DNA of 14,875 bases from JAGLSB01 sp023135955 (GTDB taxonomy: Bacteria; Bacteroidota; Bacteroidia; Bacteroidales; GCA-2748055): NCBI GenBank assembly GCA_030673645.1, contig DAOVIO010000098.1, positions 1 through 14,875 on the forward strand, given 5' to 3'. Numbering within the stretch: the first letter of the stretch is position 1; the number at the start of each line of letters is the position of its first letter. Shown here piece by piece: positions 7,234 to 12,810 of this stretch. A program made the position numbers and the translations under genes. The notes beneath the pieces are model-generated. The model was given only the letters and a program-made list of their open reading frames with translations. It ran no database searches and was not told the DNA's origin.

Positions 7234-8247
7234 TTAAATCCGACCTAAAGCCAAAAACACCGCATACAATGATATTGTTAAAAACAGATACAATCGTCTT
7301 GCTGACTCTGGCTTCATCTTAAAAAACTTGTACTTTATTGAACTAGCATGACAACTTGAAACGCAATCCCCACATAAAGTACAGGTTACTCCGGGTTTAC
7401 CCGATTCAATATCTTCCCTGTTTAAGGCATCGTAATTACATGATGTAGTACAAATGTTACAAAGCGTGCAACTTTTCATATCGATATACATCCTGAATGG
7501 ATTAATAAATCTTGTATAATTTACAATTGTACCAATTGGACACCAGGTGAGACAATGAACCATCTTGCCTTGTTTACCAGAGACAAATAGAATTATTAGC
7601 AAACCTATCACACCAAAAGCACCAGCAATTAAGGTGGAAATTAGAAGATCAACATTAAACCACCTAAGTATTATAGTTGTTAAAATGATCAGAAATAAGA
7701 GAGTAAATTTTATGGTAGAAATGTTTTTTATTTTCCCCTTTACGGCTTTCTTTCTGGAAGAAGCTATATTATCGAGAGCGCCAAAGTAACAAAGCTGACT
7801 GCACCAGGCCGGACCGGTAATAATTATTGTACTGAGAAACAATAAGGTCATTACCGACAATTCTCCCCTGTAAAGAGGCCCGCTTATAATCATCACTGGA
7901 ATTGGCAAATGAAGATTACCAGACATAAGAAATCTTTCAAAACCAAGCAATCCAAGTGCCAATTGAGCGAAAAAAGCTATTGTAAAAACAGTCCATGAAA
8001 TCATTCTCCACTTAGCTGTCTTTACTGGATCCTGCATTTTATATACAATGAATGCCCCGTATAATCCTATGAAAAAGATCTCTATCCATCCTCCACCTTT
8101 TATAAATCGTTCGAGAATTATTATCGGATTCTCCACTTTAATCTGTACAAAAACCAAAAGGAAAACAACAAATAAAAATACATAAACAGGTAGAGAATAT
8201 TTTTTCCAGAAAATGTGCATTCTTATAAAAATTAAATTTGCGAACAT
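7234..8247 (-). CDS. NapH-like membrane protein with 4Fe-4S clusters
   Basis: A polytopic inner-membrane iron-sulfur protein of the NapH/NosR/CcoG-like type, which passes electrons between the quinone pool or soluble donors and periplasmic or cytoplasmic partners. The 337 residues hold about six hydrophobic segments before residue 225 and one at the C-terminus. Two membrane-proximal CxxxC pairs occur (Cys149/Cys153 in GPAWCSQLCYFGALDN, Cys232/Cys236 in HCLTWCPIGT), the Fer4_5 signature. Then come two ferredoxin CxxCxxCxxxC motifs (Cys260, 263, 266, 270 and Cys289, 292, 295, 299). I chose ATG 8247; one codon upstream is a TTG, and another ATG at 8220 (MHIFWKK) is a good alternative. Its redox partner is unknown. 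It ends the minus-strand row behind the ferredoxin-like and cupin genes, separated by a spacer containing a palindrome. Confidence 0.85.
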   Translation of the reverse strand: MFANLIFIRMHIFWKKYSLPVYVFLFVVFLLVFVQIKVENPIIILERFIKGGGWIEIFFIGLYGAFIVYKMQDPVKTAKWRMISWTVFTIAFFAQLALGLLGFERFLMSGNLHLPIPVMIISGPLYRGELSVMTLLFLSTIIITGPAWCSQLCYFGALDNIASSRKKAVKGKIKNISTIKFTLLFLIILTTIILRWFNVDLLISTLIAGAFGVIGLLIILFVSGKQGKMVHCLTWCPIGTIVNYTRFINPFRMYIDMKSCTLCNICTTSCNYDALNREDIESGKPGVTCTLCGDCVSSCHASSIKYKFFKMKPESARRLYLFLTISLYAVFLALGRI

Positions 8248-8319
8248 CAAAAAAATGAGAATGGCATGTCAAATTTTTTACGAATTTAGTTTATTTTTTA
8301 TCATTTGATTTTATTATTT

Positions 8320-8365
8320 ATATTATTGTAGGGACGCGCCACGTGGCGCGTCCCTACAATAATAA
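8320..8365. repeat. 46-bp perfect palindrome (dispersed REP-like element)
   Basis: Positions 8320-8342 and 8343-8365 are exact reverse complements with no loop; the centre is GGCGCGTCCC-like sequence around CCACGTGG, flanked by AT-rich ends. The GC-rich middle stands out in this AT-rich spacer. Similar TAGGGACGCGCC palindromes are scattered in many Bacteroidota and cyanobacterial genomes (from memory). As RNA it gives a strong hairpin between the cupin gene and the NapH-like gene and could reduce read-through. Confidence 0.9.
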
Positions 8366-8381
8366 TCATATAATCACCAAC

Positions 8382-8705
8382 CTACCCCTTTATCATCACC
8401 AATAACATCTTAAACCTCTCGTTAGCCTCTACTGCATGAGAAATATTAGCAGGCATAATTATTCCTTCACCTTCATCCATTTCATAAGGTTTGTCATCGA
8501 TAATTATCCTGGCATTACCATCCAGAATCTGAATGAAAGCATCGAATGGAGCTGTGTGTTTACTGAGCGATTGACCTTTGTCAAAGGCAAATAGGGTAAT
8601 GTTTCCGGCATCATTTTTTGATACAATTTTACTTACAGTTGACCCCTTGGAATATTCAACTGATTCACGTAGTATGTAAATTTCTGATGTTTTAAAAGTA
8701 TTCAT
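8382..8705 (-). CDS. small cupin-domain protein with a reduced metal-binding motif
   Basis: A single-domain cupin of 107 residues. The barrel is visible from GNITLFAFDKGQSL through DAFIQILDGNARIIIDDKPYEM to GIIMPANISHAVEA. The usual first motif G(x)5HxH(x)3-4E(x)6G is reduced: His50 is present, but the second His is Ala52 and no Glu aligns, while the second-motif His90 remains. Metal binding may be weakened or use other ligands. I start at ATG 8705 (MNTFKTSE); the frame stays open to 8786, but those extra 27 codons are made of tandem repeat sequence. It lies between the ferredoxin-like and NapH-like genes, so a role in the same redox response is possible. The substrate is unknown. Confidence 0.82.
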   Translation of the reverse strand: MNTFKTSEIYILRESVEYSKGSTVSKIVSKNDAGNITLFAFDKGQSLSKHTAPFDAFIQILDGNARIIIDDKPYEMDEGEGIIMPANISHAVEANERFKMLLVMIKG

Positions 8706-8731
8706 GATTTCATTTTCTTTAGTTAATAATA

Positions 8732-8767
8732 GTTGCTGGATACTGGTTGCTGGATACTGGTTACTGG
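8732..8767. repeat. 14-bp tandem repeat
   Basis: Two identical units GTTGCTGGATACTG (8732-8745 and 8746-8759) are followed by a partial unit GTTACTGG. It adjoins the 16-bp repeat and lies just upstream of the cupin ATG on the minus strand, within the presumed leader. Confidence 0.85.
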
Positions 8768-8772
8768 TAAAC

Positions 8773-8836
8773 CAGCACATTAGCACACCAACACATTAGC
8801 ACACCAACACATTAGCACACCAGCACATTAACACAC
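8773..8836. repeat. 16-bp tandem repeat, four units
   Basis: Units at 8773, 8789, 8805 and 8821 follow CAACACATTAGCACAC; the second and third are identical, the first and last differ at one or two bases. A fifth partial unit follows. The block fills the 146-base gap between the ferredoxin-like and cupin genes. Units abut without spacers and are variable-number-repeat-like. Confidence 0.9.
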
Positions 8837-8851
8837 CAGACACCACCTCCC

Positions 8852-9754
8852 CTACACCCAATCTTCGCTAATAATTTCTCCCTTTATCCCCACAATTGTC
8901 TGTTTAACCGGGACTTTGCGGGTTGTTCGTTGCTGTGCAATTTCCACCATTCTGGATAGGCCCCCGCAACAAGGAACCTGCATAATCATTAAATGCAGTG
9001 TATTAATCTTTGCATCATCAATCATGCTCCTTATTTTTTCAATATAGGAGTCCATTCCTGAGTCGAGTTTAGGACAGGCTATTGCTAGACTTTTTCCTTT
9101 CAGATATTTCTGATGAAAGTTACCCATGGCAAAAGCTACACAGTCAGCCGCAAGAACCACATCGGCGCCCTGAAAATATGAAGCTTGTGGATTAATAAGG
9201 TGCATTTGAACAGGCCATTGTCCTAACTCTGAAGGAGTATCTATTGCCGGGGAAGTATTTGCAGATTCCGTTGCCGGCTTAAAACTCATGGTTCGGGATC
9301 CCGGACACCCAACACCCTGCTCTGGCATTAAATGAAAATGTTGTTGTGGAGATTCTGATTCCTGACCCGGTTTTTCAACCCGTGCAGTAACTTTCTTTAA
9401 TGAAAAAGGCAGGCTATTTTCATTGTCCCTCATATATTCAAGAGCTTTATTATAGAATTCTGTTTCATTATGATCAAGTAAGTGCTCAAGGTGAGCAACA
9501 ACTGTATTTTCACCTTTTTCAAGCATTAATTTTATAACTTTTACTTCATCATAAGCCTCGGCTTCCCGTTTTTCAATACTAATTGCATCTTGTGGACAAT
9601 GCCCCAGACAAGCTCCTAATCCGTCGCACATTAAATCACTAATCAGCCTGGCCTTCCCATCAATGATCTGTAAAGCTCCTTCATGACAATTCGGAATACA
9701 TTCTCCGCAACCATCACATAAGTCTTCATCAATTTTAACTATCTCTCTTTCCAT
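8852..9754 (-). CDS. ferredoxin-type iron-sulfur protein with conserved C-terminal cysteine domain
   Basis: A soluble 300-residue protein. The first cluster motif is Cys13-x2-Cys16-x2-Cys19-x3-Cys23. The second reads CDGLGACLGHCP, with Cys43, Cys49 and Cys53 but Leu46 where the second cysteine would be; I recall this CDGLGAC pattern as normal in the family. A charged, variable linker (about 125-175) leads to a C-terminal domain with GQWPVQMHLINPQ, AADCVAFAMG, AIACPKLDS and VPCCGGLSRM (Cys205, 227, 262, 263), possibly a further metal or substrate site. Relatives sit beside hybrid-cluster-protein (Hcp) genes in anaerobes such as Desulfovibrio, under Crp/Fnr-type control. Here it is divergent from such a regulator with a 55-base spacer. 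Its electron partner is unknown; no hcp gene is in the window. Confidence 0.87.
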   Translation of the reverse strand: MEREIVKIDEDLCDGCGECIPNCHEGALQIIDGKARLISDLMCDGLGACLGHCPQDAISIEKREAEAYDEVKVIKLMLEKGENTVVAHLEHLLDHNETEFYNKALEYMRDNENSLPFSLKKVTARVEKPGQESESPQQHFHLMPEQGVGCPGSRTMSFKPATESANTSPAIDTPSELGQWPVQMHLINPQASYFQGADVVLAADCVAFAMGNFHQKYLKGKSLAIACPKLDSGMDSYIEKIRSMIDDAKINTLHLMIMQVPCCGGLSRMVEIAQQRTTRKVPVKQTIVGIKGEIISEDWV

Positions 9755-9772
9755 ATTTTCTTTTTTATATCA

Positions 9773-9780
9773 CAAAAATA
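9773..9780 (-). promoter_or_regulatory. putative -7 element for the ferredoxin-like gene
   Basis: Read on the minus strand this is TATTTTTG, matching TAnnTTTG exactly, about 19-26 bases before the ATG at 9754. With transcription starting near 9769, the palindrome centred at 9809.5 would lie about 40 bases upstream, the usual spacing for activation by Crp/Fnr-family proteins. No -33 box was found, which fits activator dependence. Confidence 0.45.
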
Positions 9781-9784
9781 TAAC

Positions 9785-9792
9785 TAGGTTTA
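9785..9792 (+). promoter_or_regulatory. possible -7 element for the Crp/Fnr regulator gene
   Basis: TAGGTTTA differs from TAnnTTTG only at the last base and lies 18 bases before the ATG at 9810. If used, transcription would begin near 9799 and the 16-bp palindrome would fall on the first transcribed bases, where a bound protein would repress. Confidence 0.3.
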
Positions 9793-9801
9793 CAGAAATT
9801 A

Positions 9802-9817
9802 TGTAACATATGTTACA
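9802..9817. promoter_or_regulatory. palindromic operator candidate in the divergent promoter
   Basis: TGTAACATATGTTACA is a perfect 16-bp palindrome lying between a Crp/Fnr-family gene and the divergent ferredoxin-like gene and overlapping the ATG of the regulator. Its size and symmetry fit a Crp/Fnr dimer site. No second copy was seen upstream of the other genes here. Binding by the adjacent regulator is inferred. Confidence 0.65.
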
Positions 9818-10565
9818 ATCATTAAATAATCTTACAGAAAATACAAAAATTGAGCCTTGCAACCAAAATTGTAGTTACTGTTTTATAAATTACTCCGAGG
9901 TGCTTATTCGTAATCCCTTATTCAGGGGATTATCAAATAATGAAGTAGGGAATTTAATTCGGGATATTCATCATCAGGTTAAGACATTACATAAGAATGA
10001 TATATTGGCGATAGAAGGAGATTCGCTTGACAATTTGATTATCATATTAGAAGGATCTGTTGTTGGGGATATGATGGATTTCGAAGGTAATATTCTAAGA
10101 ATAGAGAAAATTCTAGCAGGTAATACAATTGCTTCTGCCTTTATTTTTGGGGAATCAGCCAGACTCCCTGTTACTATCACTGCTCAGGAGAAAACGCATT
10201 TGCTTTTTATTCAAAAAGAAGAATTATTGATGCTTTTTACAAAAAACAAAATCTTTTTGAAAAATTTTCTTGACATAATTTCAGACAGAGCCCAATTTTT
10301 AAGAAAAAAGATTCGGTTACTCGGATTGAATACCATAAAGGGGAAAATAGCTTTTTATCTTCTGGAGATGGTGAAAAAGTCAGGATCCCAGAAATTAATA
10401 CTACCCCATACACAAAATGAAATAGCTGAAATGTTTGGCGTTACAAGGCCTTCTGTTGGCAGGGTTTTCAGGGAGTTACATAATGATAGAAGTATAATTG
10501 CGAATGGAAAAAAAGTTGTCATTCTTGATAAATTTAGGCTCTCAGATTTACTCAGATCTGATTAA
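9810..10565 (+). CDS. Crp/Fnr-family transcriptional regulator with N-terminal cysteine cluster
   Basis: A 251-residue DNA-binding regulator. The cyclic-nucleotide-binding-like sensor barrel covers about 35-140 (NPLFRGLSNNEVGNLI to LLFIQKEELLMLF). A dimerisation helix follows at about 145-172 and a winged helix-turn-helix at about 198-235, with recognition-helix sequence TRPSVGRVFREL at 212-223. The cAMP-pocket residues are not conserved. Three cysteines, the only ones in the protein, cluster at Cys17, Cys21 and Cys24, a layout that could hold an iron-sulfur cluster or thiol switch but differs from E. coli FNR, which uses four. It is divergent from the ferredoxin-like gene, suggesting a local HcpR-like redox or nitrosative-stress regulator; that assignment is inference. 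ATG 9810 is the only good start: the ATG at 9801 meets a stop at once. Confidence 0.88.
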   Translation: MLQSLNNLTENTKIEPCNQNCSYCFINYSEVLIRNPLFRGLSNNEVGNLIRDIHHQVKTLHKNDILAIEGDSLDNLIIILEGSVVGDMMDFEGNILRIEKILAGNTIASAFIFGESARLPVTITAQEKTHLLFIQKEELLMLFTKNKIFLKNFLDIISDRAQFLRKKIRLLGLNTIKGKIAFYLLEMVKKSGSQKLILPHTQNEIAEMFGVTRPSVGRVFRELHNDRSIIANGKKVVILDKFRLSDLLRSD

Positions 10566-10592
10566 CAGGATTAAAATATTTAAAAGAAAAAG

Positions 10593-10612
10593 TTAATCCT
10601 AAAGAGGATTAA
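10593..10612 (+). repeat. stem-loop with 8-bp stem after the regulator gene
   Basis: TTAATCCT (10593-10600) pairs with AGGATTAA (10605-10612) across the loop AAAG. It lies 27 bases after the regulator stop. There is no U-tract, so it is not a clear terminator. Its right arm can instead pair with 10747-10755. Confidence 0.6.
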
Positions 10613-10755
10613 TCATGTGAACTCCTGTTTTCCGAAAAAACACCCGAAATGCAACATAATAAGACCTTATTATACTGATTATAAGCCGGTTTAGATTTTA
10701 GCATTGAAATTAGTTCGGAAAAAAGGAAAAAGCGAACCATAAAAAAGATTAATCC
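10606..10755 (+). repeat. nested inverted repeats in the leader of the second cupin gene
   Basis: Three arm pairs are nested in this non-coding spacer: GGATTAATC (10606-10614) with 10747-10755, TTCCGAA (10630-10636) with 10714-10720, and ATAATAAG (10656-10663) with 10666-10673. All are exact. The spacer 10566-10824 has no ORF. It may be a structured leader RNA or a relic of a dispersed GATTAACAGGATTAA-type repeat. Confidence 0.55.
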
Positions 10756-10790
10756 AGTGAATTACTTCACAGGATTTTTTATTTTTATAC
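10751..10790 (+). terminator. terminator-like hairpin ahead of the second cupin gene
   Basis: AATCCAGTGAA (10751-10761) pairs with TTCACAGGATT (10766-10776) over the loop TTAC, with one mismatch in 11, followed by TTTTATTTTT. It could end the regulator transcript, 185 bases after its stop, or act as a conditional terminator in the cupin leader, 35-50 bases before that ATG. Confidence 0.6.
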
Positions 10791-10824
10791 ATAAAACTTA
10801 AATTAATGTTAAAATCGCAACGCT

Positions 10825-11175
10825 ATGAAAATTATTTCTCTTGAAAAAACTGAAAAGTTAAAAGTAAATATGGAAGGTGCTGAAAAAGCATGGAAACAAA
10901 TGCCAATTTCCTCAGCCGATGGTGCCCCGGTATATTCATACCGTGTTTTTACTGTTGAACCTGGAGGTTTTACACCTTATCATCGACATCCCTACGAACA
11001 TATGAACTACATTATTGAAGGGGAAGGAGCGCTAGTTAATGAAAAAGGAGTACTACAGAAATTAAAAGCTGGTGATTTTGCACTTGTTATGCCGAATGAA
11101 AAACATCAGTATAGAAATACTTCAACTGACAAGGACTTCAAAATGATTTGCGGGGTTTCTAAAGAATTTGAGTGA
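10825..11175 (+). CDS. small cupin-domain protein (complete metal-binding motif)
   Basis: A 116-residue single-domain cupin. The first motif is intact: GGFTPYHRHPYEHMNYIIEG supplies His53, His55 and Glu58 (or His59), and the second motif PNEKHQYRN supplies His94, so one divalent metal ion (Fe, Mn or Ni) is expected. Members of this small TM1287-like group are mostly of unknown function; some are dioxygenases or sugar-binding proteins. It is cytoplasmic, with no signal peptide. It follows the Crp/Fnr gene on the same strand after a 259-base structured spacer, and a terminator-like hairpin overlaps its stop, so it is probably its own transcription unit. It differs clearly from the other cupin at 8382-8705, which lacks the second metal-binding histidine. 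Confidence 0.87.
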   Translation: MKIISLEKTEKLKVNMEGAEKAWKQMPISSADGAPVYSYRVFTVEPGGFTPYHRHPYEHMNYIIEGEGALVNEKGVLQKLKAGDFALVMPNEKHQYRNTSTDKDFKMICGVSKEFE

Positions 11176-11199
11176 TGATTATATTTTATCATCATTTTT
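11173..11199 (+). terminator. intrinsic terminator of the second cupin gene
   Basis: TGATGAT (11173-11179, beginning with the stop codon) pairs exactly with ATCATCA (11188-11194) over an 8-base loop, followed at once by TTTTT. The stem is AT-rich and short, so it is moderate in strength. It separates the cupin from the convergent phosphofructokinase gene. Confidence 0.55.
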
Positions 11200-11278
11200 G
11201 GGCAGGTAGTAAAATGGATAGGGATTCCGATTAGGATGATTAATAAAATATTATATAATTATCTGTTAACCAGTCCAA

Positions 11279-12409
11279 TTAATCTCCGAAACTAGTTCCT
11301 ACGTTTCTCGCACTAATTATCCAGGGATGATCGGTTGGAACCATTTTAACTTTTCCTACTACATCTTTAAGAGGAACAGCTTTTGTAGAATCACCATAAG
11401 CAGCGACCATAATCCCAAATTTTTCATCCTTTATATATTGTATACAAGCCGTTCCAAGTCTGGTTGCCAATAATCGGTCAGCGGCCGAAGGGGTACCCCC
11501 TCTTTGTAAATGACCCAGAATTGTAACTCTTGACTCCAAACCAGTAATTCTCTGCAAATCATCAGCAATCTGCATAATTTTTCCAGTGCATTTAGCCTCC
11601 ATCTCTTTAAGCTTCATTTTAGCGGCTAATTTCTCATCATTTTCGGCATTTCTCAGATCATCTTTTGCCTTTCCAATCTTTTTATAAGCCTCTTCAGATA
11701 ATGCACCCTCAGCAACAGCTACAATACTAAATCTTTTTCCTTTAGAAACTCTTTGCAGGATACTCTGAGCAAGTTTCTCATTATTATATGGAATTTCAGG
11801 GATTAAAATTACATCAGCACCACCTGAAACTCCTGCACCTAAAGCTAACCACCCGGCACGATGACCCATAATTTCAACAATAATTATTCTATGATGACTA
11901 TGCGCAGTACTATGTAATCGATCAATAGCATCTACTGCCACGCCAAGAGCAGTATCAAAACCAAAAGTAATATCGGTACCTGCAACATCATTGTCAATAG
12001 TCTTAGGCAAAGTAATTATGTTTAGTCCTGCTTTCGAAAGTCTGAAAGCATTCTTCTGAGTACCTCCTCCACCAAGACAAACAAGGGCATCTAAATGATT
12101 TTTGTGATAATTCTCAACAATTACATCTGTCATATCAACCACTTTACCTCCCATAAGCATCCTATGAGGTTTATCTCTGCTTGTTCCAAGAATCGTCCCT
12201 CCTATTGTTAAAATCCCGGAAAGTTTGCTATTGTCAAGTCGAACCGATCGGTTCTCCATTAAACCTCTGAAACCATCGAGAAAACCTATTACCTGCATCC
12301 CTTCACTTGTTGCAGTTTTACCTATTCCCCTAATCGCAGCATTTAATCCCGGACAATCACCGCCCGATGTAAGAATACCGATATGCTTTGCAGGCTTGTC
12401 TGAATTCAT
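11279..12409 (-). CDS. pfkA: 6-phosphofructokinase
   Basis: This cytoplasmic glycolytic enzyme phosphorylates fructose 6-phosphate at C1. The 376 residues show TSGGDCPGLNAAIRG (14-28), the phosphoryl-donor loop GGGGTQ (113-118), the catalytic PKTIDND (135-141), the substrate motif MGHRAG (181-186) and the late LGHLQRGGTPSAADR. The donor loop has Gly where E. coli PfkA has Asp103, keeps Gly at position 104 (usually a sign of ATP use) and has Lys in PKTIDND, which is typical of pyrophosphate-dependent and some ATP-dependent enzymes. The donor therefore cannot be settled by inspection. A lysine- and glutamate-rich helical insertion lies at about 235-275, making the protein longer than the 320-residue E. 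coli enzyme. The gene stands alone, convergent with the second cupin and divergent from the TIM-barrel lipoprotein gene across 401 bases. Confidence 0.93.
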   Translation of the reverse strand: MNSDKPAKHIGILTSGGDCPGLNAAIRGIGKTATSEGMQVIGFLDGFRGLMENRSVRLDNSKLSGILTIGGTILGTSRDKPHRMLMGGKVVDMTDVIVENYHKNHLDALVCLGGGGTQKNAFRLSKAGLNIITLPKTIDNDVAGTDITFGFDTALGVAVDAIDRLHSTAHSHHRIIIVEIMGHRAGWLALGAGVSGGADVILIPEIPYNNEKLAQSILQRVSKGKRFSIVAVAEGALSEEAYKKIGKAKDDLRNAENDEKLAAKMKLKEMEAKCTGKIMQIADDLQRITGLESRVTILGHLQRGGTPSAADRLLATRLGTACIQYIKDEKFGIMVAAYGDSTKAVPLKDVVGKVKMVPTDHPWIISARNVGTSFGD

Positions 12410-12810
12410 GTTATTACTTTTACTTGAAAAGCTAAAGTATGAAAAAAGTAATAAATATATAAATATTCAATGGAATGAATAGGTCATAATTCCTTTTGCA
12501 TTTAATCATAAACCTGTAGCAACATATACATTTACTTCATGATAACAATTATAATCATGTGGTTTAATGAAACTGATACTTAAACATTCTCATTACATCA
12601 AGGCTATATTGACTGATTTTTATTAAATTGCCCATAATTAACAACACTTCGTTAAATGGTGAATAATGAATGAGAGAATAATGAATTAAATTACTGATAA
12701 TAAGGCTTTTATAAAAACACAATCAATAATCGTAACACTCCATATGCCAATAGATTACAAAAGTTTAACGGACTATTAAATTAATTTACTAACCTTTTTA
12801 CCCTAACATT
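12410..12810. other. 401-base divergent intergenic region
   Basis: This spacer separates the phosphofructokinase and lipoprotein genes and holds no convincing ORF. A possible -7 element for the kinase, CTAAAGTA on the plus strand (TACTTTAG read on the minus strand), lies at 12432-12439. GAATAATGAAT occurs twice (12661-12671 and 12676-12686). TAACCTTTTTACC just before the lipoprotein ATG resembles leaders of Bacteroidota genes. Nothing else stands out. Confidence 0.4.

Noticed and set aside
8248..8250. TTG start for the NapH-like protein
   Set aside because: An ATG follows directly in the next codon; extending by one codon to a rarer start has no support.
8706..8786. N-terminal extension of the cupin by 27 codons
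   Set aside because: The extension is encoded by the tandem repeats and has no cupin homology; ATG 8705 gives a normal family N-terminus.
8732..8836. Tandem repeats as a CRISPR array
   Set aside because: Units of 14 and 16 bp abut directly with no unique spacers, and no cas gene is present.
12661..12686. Two GAATAATGAAT copies as a regulatory repeat
   Set aside because: Short, AT-rich and far from both genes; chance is a sufficient explanation.
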